A stretch of 64,000 nucleotides of DNA. Source: Arthrinium phaeospermum. Lineage: Eukaryota > Ascomycota > Sordariomycetes > Amphisphaeriales > Apiosporaceae. Below, piece after piece: positions 10,638-22,500 of this stretch (positions are counted from its first letter, which is position 1; each line of letters opens with the position of its first letter). The position numbers were made by a program, and so were the translations under genes. The stretch covers positions 2,943,532 through 3,007,531 of the forward strand of contig QYRS01000007.1 in NCBI GenBank assembly GCA_006503535.1. The letters are read 5' to 3'. The notes under the pieces were generated by a model. That model did not search any database, was not told the DNA's origin, and saw nothing but the letters and a program-made list of their open reading frames with translations.

Positions 10638-11792
10638 GGAATGCGGGGTCTTCGAGGAGCCGCGGAACGAATCGGCTTTCCGGAATTCATTGAGAGAACA
10701 TGATAGTTGAATGGCAGGAGGAAAGATAAATACACATCATCATAAAGTAGAGTTGACCGTTTCGTCCCTGTTCGTGACTGGCGGTGAAGGTTGTATCAAG
10801 TTGCATTAGGTCAAAATACCGTGTCAGTCGCTTTCGAATCTCATGGCACTGTGGGCAAATGAATGTGCCGTGTCGGAATGTGTGTCCACTTGGCCGGGGA
10901 GGCTTGGCAGGAGGCTGCTGTTGATTATTCACGCCACTGCCAACGCGGATCAACACACCGTGCAACCAAATTGGTATGGTTTGCAGGATGGCCTTATCCA
11001 TTGTAGAGTAAAAATTTCAAATACTAATGTATGCATGATAGTTCCCACCGTCGGCTCGTGTTTCCTTTTGACGAATTGGCTAAGGTGTATTACCCGGTAG
11101 CCTTGTAAGTACAACGCCCACAGCATGAGGCTTTACGGCTTCTGGGGACACCCGTATCTCTAAAGACCGGAAGCAGTCCAGCCTCATGTGTGAAAGCATC
11201 GAAATGGAGATGACGTTTATTTGAGAAATCAATGGATCGGCTGGACGTGACGCACTTAAGTACCACCCTTTCGTTTAGCCGGTCAGTTTATGGGATGCGG
11301 GACGGAATCTCGTGGTTTTGATTGGGTATTCGCATGCAGCAGCCTCATGCGCCCACCCGAGTCGACACCGGTGACAGGGGTGGACTACACCACCATTGGC
11401 AACAAAGCTTGTGCTGACATGCAGTTAAGCCGAAATGCAACTGATGGTGGCACCTGGACGACTGAAGGCCAATCAGCTTCGATGCTGCCCGATTCAGAGC
11501 TAAGACACAGCCCCAAATCGTTAGATGCCGAGCCAGGATCGAGTGTTGAAGAATCATCATCCCTGTATTTATTGACTGATTTGCATCGGCCCCCGCACTT
11601 CTACACCAATGGCTACTTAACTAATCACATGATCATGAGTGGTTACACAGGCTTGGCGTAAGCTCCAGCCGGAATGCAAGACAGGTTCCAGACCATGTTC
11701 AAGTCTAGCTGACACCTTCGGGATCCACATTCAGCAAGTAATGATCCGCTGAGACAGAGACAATGATACAGCAATTGAACTTCAGTAACCCA
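10638..11792. other. Intergenic region with one weak small ORF
   Basis: A 104-codon minus-strand ORF (11001-10687) carries a single CPQCHEI pair of cysteines and no other recognisable feature. I would not call it a gene without transcript support. Nothing else is seen. Confidence 0.35.
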
Positions 11793-12986
11793 CTAATTGC
11801 TTACAGTCTTCATGCCAGACGCCCCGAACTTGGTGCCCCAGTTGCGCACCTTCTTGTCCATGTCGCCGCGGACAAAAGCCATGGCGATAACTAGCAGACT
11901 GGCGAGTACCCAGTCCAGGCAGCCCCTGAGGACGCCTCCCCGGACGCTGCCACCTAGCATACTTCGCTTCACGAGGCCGGTTTGGAAGTCAGTAGTGATT
12001 AGTTCTTGCCCGTTCTCTAGTTCCTTAATGCTTCGCGACGCAATGACCTCGGGGGCGAGCGGAGTATCCCCGGCTTCGAGCAGCTTGGTCAAGTCGGATT
12101 TGATCCGATTCTCGGCCTCGAAGCCGTCAGTCAGTATCCCCGCCGGGAATATGGTGTGGAGCCGAATCTTGGGCTCCCGAGGGTTGGCGGCGGCGTACAG
12201 GTTCACTTCTTGGGAGAGAGTGTCGGAAAGGGATCGCAAGGCGGCCTTGGAGGGGCTGTAGGGAGAATAGCCAGTGAAGCTGTAGAAAGCCAGGAATGAC
12301 GCCGTGAAGATCAGATGGCGCGCGGCTGGTGGACTGGCACCTGTTTTCTCCATCGACGTGGTAGATACTGGGGTCGGGCGATCATGGTCTCTCTGGAGCC
12401 ATTGCCGCAGGGTCGCATGCGCCATGTAGAGGGCCGTGAAGTAGTTGTGGTTCATTTGTTTCGAGAACTCGGACACGGGAGTGTCGACAAACAGTGTGGG
12501 GTGCGAGCTACCAGCGCAGCACCAGACCTGCATCCGCCGTATATTTGATTAGCCTAAGGATGGCATTCAAGGCGGCAAGTCAGCATGACCCACAATGTCT
12601 GGTGCATTTCCTCCATTCCATGTTGCAACTTCTTCCAACACGCGGACGGCTTCGGACGGGGACGTGAGGTCGGCGCTGATCTGGTGGAATCGCTGCATCT
12701 CAGAGCTTGCAGCACCATTCTAGGCCATCGTCAGTGAGCCGTGTTGGCACCAGGCACAACTCATCTCACCTTGACATATGCCAGCGACTCGAGAAGCTTG
12801 GTTTGGTCGCGTGCCACGATGACCACATTGGCGCCCTTCTCGGCCAGTTGACGTGCTACCGCAAGGCCCATGCCGCGTGAACCGCCGGTGATGACGGCCG
12901 TCTGCTCATGTCAGCACTCCATCAACGCATCAGCGTTAGAATCGTCTTACCCTGCCTCGGACCTCAAAGGCGGATGGTGACTGCAT
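11793..12986 (-). CDS. 3-ketodihydrosphingosine reductase-like SDR (Tsc10/KDSR family)
   Basis: Four exons join in frame: 12986-12951, 12901-12770, 12719-12594 and 12527-11793, giving 342 aa. Exon 2 holds the NAD(P) motif TGGSRGMG (residues 17-24). Exon 4 holds the catalytic serine region and YxxxK (Y188, K192) within [10 protein letters not shown] hydrophobic segment near the C-terminus ([18 protein letters not shown]) is the membrane anchor usual for endoplasmic-reticulum KDSR enzymes. The family reduces 3-ketodihydrosphingosine to dihydrosphingosine in sphingolipid synthesis. Cluster paralogues do the equivalent step on sphinganine-analogue metabolites. A broken alpha-oxoamine synthase and PKS lie 3-10 kb downstream, so a former cluster role is possible, but the housekeeping role is equally open. 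Divergent from the receptor gene at 13422. Confidence 0.85.
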
Positions 12987-13421
12987 GTTTGTGGGTGAAT
13001 GTTCGTATGGACGGGTAAGGGGGCGCAAAAAGAGTCGTTCCTTGACGAATGCGATGGTTGGGAGACAGAAGAGAGAGAAGGAAAGAATTGTAAGAAAATG
13101 CCAAGCGAAAAGATTTGGACTGGGTAGAGGGGAGGCGCGGGTGGGTTGTGCTGCCGATCTGACCCAATGCAGTGACACGGCAAGTGTGACTGCATAATTA
13201 GATGGTTCGGGCACACGAAGCAGGCTGCGGCCGGCCCACACCCCCGACAATCCACACACCCGATATAGCAACCTTCCCTGGAGATGCAGGAACCCCGTTA
13301 TCATGATACCATATGGGATACAGATGCACATACCCATAACACGTATGCGCCGCCTGCCATCCGCCCATCTAATGTCCCGGATGCTGACACTTTGAGGTGC
13401 TTTCTTGCCAAATTCTCTGCC

Positions 13422-14630
13422 ATGGATGAAGACACCAACACCGTCGTAGGGGCCATCATGGCCGCACTGTCGATCGTGTTCGTAGGGGCTCGCTTCTATA
13501 TGCGACACACCAAGAAGGCCGGCCTCAAGTGGGACGACTGGATGATTCTCGCGTCGCTGCTGCTTATGATTGCGACGGATATCGTGGCGATATGCGGTTC
13601 GTACCACTCCCAGGCTCTGGCAGTGGCCCATGGAACAGTTCTGACATACGTTTGATCTACTTGCTTAGCCATTACGGCTAATCCAGACGGGCCTGAGCAT
13701 GCCACTGTCCCGACCGATACGGAAGACTATTCGCCGGCCGACGTCTTGTACACGAAGCTCGACTACGCCTCCACCGTCATGTACTTCTCCATTGCCGCAA
13801 CAACCAAGTTGTCCATCCTGCTTCTGTACAATCGCATCTTCTCAGTCAATGTCCTGTTCCGCCGGCTGGTTAGGCTACTCCTGGCCGTAGTCATAGGTTT
13901 CTGGATCGGCTGCACGGTTGCCAATCTCACCAACTGCATCCCGATGGAGTACGTTTGGATCAACAGCCTCTCGGATCCCCGCTACTGCTTCAACTACAAC
14001 GTATACTGGTTTGCAAGCGGCATTTGTGAGGCCTTCATCGATGTGCTGATTATCCTGCTCCCCGTCAGGATGATTCTCGGCTTGCAACTGAGCACCGAGA
14101 AGAAGGTAGCCATCGCGTTTGTTTTTATGCTGGGTGGCTTGTAAGTACTGAACTCCACGACTATCTATCATTCTGCCAAGCAATAGCGGGACTGAAGCTG
14201 CAACAGCGTCATATTGTCTGGTTTGCTCAAGGCCATCTTTGGTTACATTCCAGGGAGTAGACAACCATCTTTCTTTCGAACCCAGCTTTGGACCACGGTA
14301 CATTGCGGTACCGGCATCGTCTGCGCGTGCCTACCGGTCTGTTTGCCGCTGCTCACGCAACTCCGAAGGCTTAGCGGGTTCCCCGGTTCGTCTTTGTTTC
14401 GGAAGTACTGGTACCGCGTCAGCAACAGGTCGTCAGTCGAACAGAACGGAGGCAACCCTCGCGGAGATGCAAGCGGTGGGGGGCCGTTTCCGTTTCAACC
14501 ATTGCCGGCAGTTCCGGCCGTCGGAGGACTGTCGCCACAAGACCACGAACTTACAGTACGCCCGGGATCACACAATCAATTGCTCAGTGTCGGATCCAAT
14601 GGGTCCAGGTCTTCTGGGAGTCTTGTGTAA
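13422..14630 (+). CDS. PTH11/SAT4-type fungal rhodopsin-domain membrane protein
   Basis: Three exons: 13422-13596, 13687-14140 and 14207-14630, with introns of 90 and 66 nt, giving 350 aa. The splices fall in phase and rebuild typical family text: ...DDWMILASLLLMI in exon 1, TKLSILLLYNRIF in exon 2, VILSGLLKAIFGYIPG across intron 2 and LWTTVHCGTGIVCACLP in exon 3. Seven hydrophobic segments are expected; the TEKK loop between helices and the serine/glycine-rich cytoplasmic tail are visible. The family contains predicted G-protein-coupled or scaffold proteins of the plasma membrane. Start 13422 was preferred over the in-frame ATG at 13284 because it gives the usual short extracellular N-terminus. 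A degraded relative lies at 24333-24810. Confidence 0.85.
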
Positions 14631-16067
14631 TACACGTAGTTGATATAACTAAGCCTTCGCCACTAGAGTGGTTCACATTTATGGGAGCCTTGATGTTGGT
14701 TGAGTCTCCGTGTCACATGAATAATTTCTCATACAACCATAACCAGCAGAGGCCATAATCTGCGTATGTAACGGACTATTCCATTATCCTACCAGACGGC
14801 ATACTCGTGGCAGAGCTTCGCCCGTTGGCGAAGTGGCTCGTATGTCGCCTTAGTCACGACCTCAAGCAGCCTGGGTAAGTGCAGTGGCAGTACCTCGACC
14901 CACCTTGGTCGCCTGTTTGGGGGCCAGCTTGCGTGCTAGACTCTCGAATGCTACATCCGATGGGTAATGTTCTGTGACAAGCTGGGCTCTGCTGCAGATC
15001 TCTTCAAGACACCTCATCTCCAGGGTCCGCAACCGCTCTGAAAGAGAACCTAGCCGCTTCCATGGTTGTTCGATATGCACGCATGCATATGAGCGGCCAG
15101 TCAAGGACAGCTGCTGATTCAACCTGTCACCTATGAGATCTCACTTCCCAACTTGTACCATGCGGCCAAACTCGGCTACGCCCTACATGGAGCGCAGAAA
15201 CTCCACGGCAAAGAGTGCAAGCCCATATCGACGCCATTCCACCATGCAATCGTCAGCCAATGCGACCTCACACGAGTGCGAGATCTTATTACTTGGGATA
15301 CAGAACCTTTCCGGGAAAAAAGCACTTTCTCACCGCCCACAGTGGTGTAGACATCCGCGGCGAGCATCTGTACCACCTGCATCGCTGCCAACGTATGCCC
15401 TGTGTATGGGGACTGGCTGCGACACGTGGAAGTAGTAGCTAAACTGCATCGCCTTCACTGCAAACGGAGGCGGGAGAAAGGTGCACGCAGCTGCCCTTGG
15501 GTGAGATCATGAAGGGGAAATGCGGGTGGCAATTGTTGGCTTCTGCGGGCTGGGGACTCTGTCGCCGACTTGATACTTTGACGGCTACACTGTGCTGTCA
15601 ACAACGGCCTCCAATTCGAGTTGGTCTCCTAATTCCCGAGGCCGTGGAAGAAAGGTAGTCCAGTTCAGGGGCTGGCGGCACTGGACAAAAGGGGCGTCAC
15701 GTGATAGCACACGGACCACCACACGTGATGACGGTCCTTCGCCATCTGTAGATAGGGGTAGTAGCAGAGATGTTCAAGCAGTTATTCTAAACCACAAGAA
15801 GGTATGGTCGTCCCCGCAAGTTAAACTAGGTCTATTCTTACTCGAATCTCCTGGTCCTTCAAGGTATCAGCTGTCTTGCTGGACTTCTGCAGGGTCGGCG
15901 GCCAGTAGCACAGCAGGAAGTCGTCGGCCAAATGACTCGGCAACGAGCAAGCTCTCTGGAGCTACGAATAAGCAGAGGGTTGCAGGCAATGCAGCAAAGG
16001 GCGGAAAGAGCGGTGATGGTGTTCGAGCCATTAGAAACATGTGATATGGACCTGTATTTTCCCAGCT
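14631..16067. other. Gene-poor region with possible relics
   Basis: On the + strand, about 15133-15360 reads HAAKLGY... STPFHHAIV... VRDLI, which resembles a worn ankyrin repeat, but the frame closes at 15350 and shifts. On the minus strand, 15122-14862 is an 87-codon frame rich in charged residues that could be a terminal exon. Neither can be called a gene. Nothing else is supported. Confidence 0.3.
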
Positions 16068-19000
16068 CTAGTCAGAACTCCAAGCTCGGACGCTGGTGTC
16101 GAACTTGAAGACCTCCTTCCACCCAGCCCGAAGCTCGATGGCCACCAACGAGTCCATGCCCAGGTCGACCAGCGGCCACGTGGTGTTCAGCTCCTCGTGG
16201 GGTTTGAGCGAAGCGGTAGAGGATTTGGTCGACCAGCCAGCAGAACCTGTCCTCCGGGAACTTGCCTCGGTTGTGGAGTTCCCACCAGGAAGCGACAGAC
16301 ATGATGCTCGGCCCGGATGAGCATCTTGATTTTGCCCTCCCATCCGGGGACCTGGCCGCAGCTCCTCGCGGCGGCGGCGAGCCTTGGTGGACGAGATGGC
16401 GAGTGAGAGGTCCCATCCATGATGGCTGGTCTCTAGGATGTCTTGGGAGGGAGGATTGACGTGAAACCGTCACCCAAAGCACGCCGCCCCCATCCAGCTT
16501 ACCCAGAAGGCGCCGCAGCTGCAGGGGCTGTGGCGCATCAAGCACGCATCTACCCACCGGCCCGTGGACAGCCGCGGACAGCTCTGATACCCATCGCTGG
16601 GGGCTGATGTACGGCTCCTCGGATCGGCCCTCCCCTGCACCGCACCACCACCGGTGTTGGAGCCCGTATATCATGTTGACACATTTGGAGGTGGGACAGA
16701 GCTCGCGCAACAACAGGCGGCCGTTCGGCGAGAGAAGCCTCCGGACGTTGGCCAGGCTCTCTGACACAGCGCCCGCGGCCCGAGAGAGGAGTTGCTGGTC
16801 ACGCTGGCCGAGACCAGGGAGGTCATGTCCTGGTGGCATCGGGAAACGCTAATCTCGTCGATGCTGGTGGGCAACCAGTTCTTCACCTTGCGGGCGTAGC
16901 CATTTACAGCAGCCACACTCAGGACTTGCAGAGCCATCGATGACGGTCGGGGGAACGTGCTAGTTGCCCTCGTCCGGGACCCCCCATTCGCGATCCGGCC
17001 TGCCGCTTTGAGGCCATGATGCCCCGGATCCTCTGGAACCACGGACCGAGGTCCAGACCCGCACGACACAATATCCCGTACCACGCTGCCGGCCCGATCC
17101 TCCTCGGCAGGGAGCTCAGTTCCGACTTGGTGGCCTGTCCAAGCCGGGGGGAAGGGTCGAGGGCCATGACTCCCCCAGTGCAGTGGTTTTTCCAGGTGTG
17201 GTCGTTGTGCGACGCGACCGTGAACTCCCACCAGTTCCTGCTGAGTGTGTTGGTCAAGCGGCGCGGGCGGAAGGAGGTGACCATCTCGGTTGGCTTGTCC
17301 TTCGACAGGACCAGTGCCACAGTGACAAGGATGTTGCGGATCTTGAACCCGTCGGGGCTTTCGCCACAGAGCCGCCGGACTGCCTCGCCCGCAAGTTCAA
17401 TGTATCCGGCAAAGGGAAACACGATGTCTTGCCCTACTTTGTGGTCGCGGATCTAGGGTACGTTGTCGAGGTAGAGCAAGTTCCGCCAGACGGGCTCGAG
17501 ATCCGTACTCTCGGCCGCCTTGTTGCCCAGGAGGTCGTGGTGCGGATGCTGCCGGAGGCGCCACTCGCGGGAAAGCCGCGATTCGGCCCAGTAGCTCGTG
17601 TCGTGGTTCCAAAGATACGTCGGAAGGCCGCAAAGGCACTGGCCCTGGAGGAGCACTGCTTTGAGGTCGATGGGGGCATGCAGGCAGTAGAGCTTCCCCA
17701 GGGCGGAGATGAGGGATTCCATCGAGTTCTTATTCCGAGTCAACGCCGGGATGTACGGGGCCGAGAGACTCGGCCGTCAGCACCTGCCGTAGGGGCCCGG
17801 CCAGTGCACCATGAGGTCCGATTTCAGGAACAGAGTATCCTCTCTACCAACCAGTTCGTGGTTTACGATGCTGGCTACCGCTTGCCGGAACCGGACGGGG
17901 GCCTCCAGGTTTTCCCGCCAGTAGTCGGAATCCAGTCGTCGTCCCCCGGTCACGCTGGAGAAGAAGGCGACCTTGTCCTGGGGAGCCTTGCCGCCAACAG
18001 ACGATCCGATCAAATCCGAATACTGATCGCCAATCTTGGGCATGTGGGAATGGTAGGCCTTCCAGGACGGCCGGCTTTGCAATTTGAATGCCGGCCCCCA
18101 CTCGCTGGACCGCGCCTGCGTCTCCCGAGATTGTGACGCTCTCTGGCGAGTTGTCACAGGCGATCGTGACTTGTGGCTCTTGGGCAACCCACTTGCTGGT
18201 TTCCTCCCAGCGCATGCCAATGGCCGCCATGGCCCCTGCTTCTTCTTCAGCTTGGTGACGGCCCCGCGATGATGCGCGGCGATGATGGCCTCGCGTGCCG
18301 CCAACGCACCGGCTGCATAAGTAGCGGCGATCTCCCCACTGGAATGGCCGACTACCGCGACGGGGACGACGCCGAGGGCGATTTGGATCGCCGTGAATTT
18401 CGGCTAAGACAGCCTGGCCGTGCCAACGCGGCTCTTCTTACCTGGCCTCCGAAGCTCTTCTGCAATGGAATACACCGGAGCGGAGACTTCTTCAGAGGCG
18501 ACATGTGAGGGGAATTGCAGCTGGACCGCTTCAAGCTGCGCGTCCAGGTACTCGATGCTCGCCTTGAAGCACGACTGCGAAGCCAGGAGCTCATTCCACA
18601 TCCCCGGCCATTGCGCGCCCTGGCCCGTAAAGACCATGACGCGGCGGTGCTGCTTGCAGGTGGAACGCCGCTCCAGAGTGTAGACGAGGTCCGCCGTCTT
18701 GTTCGGGCGGTTCTCCACCCATGCTCTATAGTTGACCGCCGCTGCCCCGGCAGACTTAGCCGTGTTGCCCGAAAACAGCAGCAGCTGCGGCCTCGACGTC
18801 GGCGGCGCGGGCCGGCGCGCGGCCGCATAAGCAGGTGAGAGAAAGCTATGGGCCGAGTCCAGCACCACGTGGGCGTTCGCCCCGCGGAACTTGATGTTGG
18901 GCGGGATGGTGCGGTTTTCGAGGGCCAGTACGCTTTTGATGACGGTTACCAAGCCGGACGCCCCTTCGGCGTGGCCTAGGTTAGGCTTGACGGATCCCAT

Positions 19001-20148
19001 GTACATGGTTTGCTGGGGATCCCCAAAGACACAAGCCACGGCGGCGGCCTCGATGGGCTATATTTGGGGATGCCACAGTTAGCCCTTGTTCTGGCCATAG
19101 GATATCCTTTAGCCCCACGAGCTGGTAGGTGCGCCGGATCAGGGCCTCTTGGGCCTCGCTTCTGGGAACCGAGACGCCCGGGGTCTTGCCGTCCGAGTTG
19201 TGGCAGGCGGCCCGGATGACAGCCCGCACCGGATTGCCATCTTGGAGGGCGTCGGCCAGTGGCTTGATGAAAACGGCCGGAACCCCTTCGCCGCGAGCGT
19301 ACCCGTCGGCATCGACCGAGAGGGTCTTACACGAGCCGTCCTTGGACAGCACGCCCTGCTCCGTCATGGCTGTCGTCATGGTCGGGCTGAGCATCAGGTT
19401 CACGCTCCCGACCAGGGCGGCTTCACAAGCGCCCATCGAGACACCCATACAGGCCTCGCTCAGGTATGTCAACGACGAGGAGCAGGCCGTGCGTACGGTG
19501 ACACAGATGAGAACAAGTCGGTTAGCTGAGTTGGATCGCCGAGCCCTCGCAGGCAAGATGGAAACGCCCAACCTCGGTCCCTCCAAGTCCATCTCGTAGG
19601 ATATCCGGTCGGAGAGCATGAAGTCGCCCTGGCCTGTGACGGGGAACATACCCCAGTGGTGGGTCCCCTTGGCTTTCAGGTCTAGCCAGTCCTCACCAAA
19701 GGACCGACGTAGCAGCCGATAGCGTGGCCGCGCCACTAGGTGATGGCGTCCTCGAAGGCCTCGCGCGCAATCTCGAACATGAGCCTTTGCTGCGGGTCGA
19801 CCCGCTTGACTTCGGTGCGCGACATGGAGAAGAAGGCCGCATCGAGGGCGCCGAAGTCCACAGACTCCTCCAAGAAGTAGCCGTACTGCGTCGCCACCGT
19901 CATGGGCTTGGCCCGGTCCAAGTAGAAGGAAGAGGAGCGATATCGCGATTCGGGGATTGGGGTTCGCGCGTCGCCCTTGGCCACAAGGAAATCCCACAGC
20001 TCCTTTGGTGTCGCCAGACCGCCCCGCAGACGCAGGGCCATGCCGCAGATGGCAATGGGACTGCCGCCGCGGAGTCTCGCAACCCGTTTCCTGACTGAGT
20101 GTCGCGCTGGGGCAGGGTTTGCCGTGCAGTGGCATACTCATTGGACAT
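16068..20148 (-). pseudogene. Highly reducing polyketide synthase, frameshifted and internally deleted (PKS 1)
   Basis: Type I PKS domains occur in order on the minus strand but in changing frames. Ketosynthase is at about 20041-18960 (STRT-like MSRTEVKRVDPQQRL, then active-site TACSSSL and the GYARGEG and NLGHAEGASG boxes). Acyltransferase is at about 18660-17850 (VFTGQGAQWPGM, then YHSHM). Dehydratase is at about 17740-16920. A C-methyltransferase remnant is at about 16860-16560 and a carrier protein at about 16260-16100 (LGMDSLVAIELR, phosphopantetheine serine present). Enoylreductase and ketoreductase are missing. The remains span 4.1 kb where intact enzymes of this class need 7-8 kb. Many indels break the frame, so no functional enzyme is made. 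Such synthases build reduced polyketide chains. It lies next to P450 and alpha-oxoamine synthase remnants on the same strand. Confidence 0.85.
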
Positions 20149-20469
20149 GGTCTTTGGTGGATGCTGAAGCGATATTGTTATTGGCCGTCACTTTCAACAC
20201 TTATGAATCTAGACTCTAGTAATCTCAGGGTTACATTTGACTTGAAACGAAAATGCCTGAATCAATATGCAGGTTGCAATGAGGGGGAAATGACCACAGC
20301 CACGAGACAAGACACAGCGTTATAAGGATATTGTTTACGGATGATGTGGTACTGCGTTGTATGCGCGTGAAATTGGCAACTGGGGTGAACAGAAGCAGGC
20401 GAAACTGATCATGGAAAGGAGCAGAGACATTTATTTGAAATATAGTATCAAAGAAGTGATCCACCTGAG
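20149..20469. other. Intergenic gap between pseudogenes
   Basis: Upstream region of PKS 1 and downstream of the scraps at 20470. No gene or repeat recognised. Confidence 0.35.
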
Positions 20470-20665
20470 CCCGAGAAGCGAAACTGCCAGAGGGCGAAGC
20501 GCAGGACGTCGAGGAGTAGTCTCGGCCCAGTCATCGTTAAGGCCTTCCTCGTTGAGGTGGGGTTGAGGCTCTACCGCGACGGGAACGCCTAGAAACTCAC
20601 ACAGCGGCTTCTAGCGCCTAGGCGGTACTCGAGGAGCTTGCCGGGCTTGGCTAGCTTCTTGAACA
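20470..20665 (-). pseudogene. Possible sulfotransferase-like C-terminal scrap
   Basis: Read on the minus strand with frame changes, the text AKPGKLLEYRLG, then PLCEFLG-like, then VPVAVEPQPHLNEEG resembles the end of fungal Sulfotransfer_4-type proteins (W.PLC.FLG.PVP...P..N). It is short, interrupted by stops and unsupported by any upstream domain. It may instead be chance similarity. Confidence 0.3.
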
Positions 20666-20699
20666 TGGCGACATGCTCTTTTCTTTTTCTTTTTTTTTC

Positions 20700-21790
20700 T
20701 TTTTGTTTGGTGACATCTCACCCTGCTACCAGATGTAAGCATCTGCTCCGCAACCTCGTCCTCGCTGAAGGACTCGGTTTCGAGCAGCCAAGACAGGATG
20801 TCGACCTGGGCTCCGGCCGATGTTGCGAGCAGCTCCTTCTCCTGGGCGAGCTGCTAGCAGACTCGTCTCATGGACCGCATACCGTCGTTGAAGACCTTGT
20901 TATTTGTCCAGGGCAACGACTGAAGGAGAACCAGGCCGAGAGGACAAAGTAGAGCAGCAAGTGCGGTCCGGTGACATCCCGGTAGCCGCGGGCCAACAGC
21001 TGAGCTTTGTCCCACATCATGGGTATAGATCCTTGATATGCCGGTAGGAGAAGGCTCGCAGTCTTGCGGAGCCACCGGTGGCGCTCGCCCTCGACGACGA
21101 TCAAGCCATCGCCAAGAAGATTCTCATGAAGCTGGATATGTTGGGAGGCTTGATAAAGTCGACTTCCACACAAGTAGTTCGGCGACGATGGGCGGTGACG
21201 ACGAGCACCCGGTCCTGCACGCCTTCCCGCAGCAGCAAGAGGCCGTTGTTCGGCGGACTCCGAACCATGTTCAGGAGCAGCTGGCCCTGATGCTCTTGAC
21301 GCACCAGCTGGCTGTGGATCAAATGTAACAAGAACCACTTCGCGCTGCGTCAGCCATGACTTGCCAAAATGAGAGATGGCCAGCCACCGCTCCATACCCG
21401 GCTGTGGTAGGTCTTTGAGTGGGCTGATAAACCGTGGATGAACCACGAACGACCATGAACTGCAATAAACAGACGCGCTGCGTCAGCCATGACTTGCCAA
21501 AATGAGAGATGGCAGCCACCGCTCCATACCCGGCTGTGGTAGGTCTTTGAGTGGGCTGATAAACCGTGGATGAACCACGAACGACCATGAACTGCAATAA
21601 CAGAGAACACCGAATACGATTGCAGACGTTTCGGGGAAGGTACGGATCACAACATCGGTAAGAAGGATGATGATACTAGGCGAGAACTTGAAAACCACAA
21701 ATGTGCCGACTAAGGCTGCCGTTGCCACCACCCGAGCAGTCGAAAATGTCGAACGAGATGCTGAATGGCGTCTTGTGCCTGTGACCCGAT
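20700..21790 (-). pseudogene. Cytochrome P450, truncated and frameshifted
   Basis: The N-terminal hydrophobic anchor is at about 21780-21620, followed by a proline-rich hinge HPRFISPLKDLPQP (about 21450). The next P450 signature is LLGDGLIVVEGERHRWLRK (about 21110-21050). Text resembling the stretch before the I-helix (LSWLLETESFSEDEVAEQM) is at about 20800-20730. The oxygen-binding I-helix, the ExxR motif and the heme-cysteine motif are absent, so the gene is truncated at its 3' side. A 133-bp tandem duplication (21341-21604) repeats the hinge region. P450s hydroxylate cluster intermediates; this one cannot bind heme. Confidence 0.75.
21341..21604. repeat. 133-bp tandem direct duplication
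   Basis: Two copies (starts 21341 and 21474) are nearly identical, differing by single-base indels (ggccagcc/ggcagcc, ataaac/ataac). They duplicate the hinge region of the broken P450. The near identity makes this a recent event, younger than the decay of the surrounding gene. Confidence 0.9.
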
Positions 21791-21834
21791 GATTAGGAGG
21801 GGACGGACGAGAGCTGCACGGTTTCTGTATCTTA

Positions 21835-22500
21835 GTAGCGCCCGCCTTCATTAAGTTGTACCCGGCCCGGACGGCAGCAACCGTGGGATAGAAGGGAGCC
21901 GTCGTGTAAATGACGGAGCGCGCAAAGTTCATGATGGTGGTCCTGACAGTATTGCTGACGAGAATGACAGCTGCGGTGGCGTGGCCAGCAAGTGGCAAGT
22001 GCAACCCCGAGTTCTCCTATGCTCACCTCCGCTAGAGGCCAGCGCCTTGCCGCAGGTGTGAAGTCGAATGGCAATGTCCTTTTCCAGCCCGAGCTGCTGC
22101 ACAAAGCCTGTTGCATGGGCCTCGTCCACAATCAAGACGAGGTTGCCCTTGATGCGGACCATATCGAGCAGCTCTAACAAGGGGCGATGTTCCCGGTCAG
22201 GCTGTACATCGATCGCCACCAAGAGCAGCCCATTGCTGACTATGGCCTGCGCATCGACCGAGACCAGCGCCTCAGGAAAACCCTTGATGTTGTTGTGGCG
22301 AAGGGGGTGCTGCTCGTGGCCCGGCTGCTGGCATGCCGTCATGCACGGGCGATCTCATCGAAGACAATGGCGTCGCCGGCCGGGGGATAGCCCCGTTGGC
22401 CTTGTAGCCGGAGTCGGCCAGCACGAGTGTCGGCCCCATGGAACTCGGTGACCTTATGCTCACCTTCTTCTAGATAGTTATCGTTCATGATCGATTTGAA
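21835..22500 (-). pseudogene. Alpha-oxoamine synthase (PLP-dependent, AONS/SPT-like), broken
   Basis: Family landmarks read in order on the minus strand, in changing frames: a hydroxyl-substrate pocket region with VLADSGYKANGAI (about 22430), VHDGM...RHNN (about 22350-22280), the PLP aspartate in VDEAHATGF (about 22140), the Schiff-base lysine in HTCGKALASSG (about 22060) and the C-terminal NFARSVIYTTAPF (about 21910). These enzymes condense an amino acid with an acyl thioester. Relatives start sphingolipid synthesis or release polyketide chains in sphinganine-analogue pathways. Frame changes around 22330 and 22030 disable it. It lies directly upstream of the P450 remnant, in the same orientation. 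Confidence 0.8.

Noticed and set aside
10687..11001. 104-codon minus ORF with one CxxC
   Set aside because: No homologous domain, no splice or promoter evidence; kept only as a note in the intergenic entry.
15133..15360. Ankyrin-repeat gene
   Set aside because: Only one weak repeat-like stretch with early stop and frame change; too little to call.
17183..18136. 317-codon + strand ORF
   Set aside because: Shadow of the broken PKS 1 acyltransferase and dehydratase region; no domain of its own.
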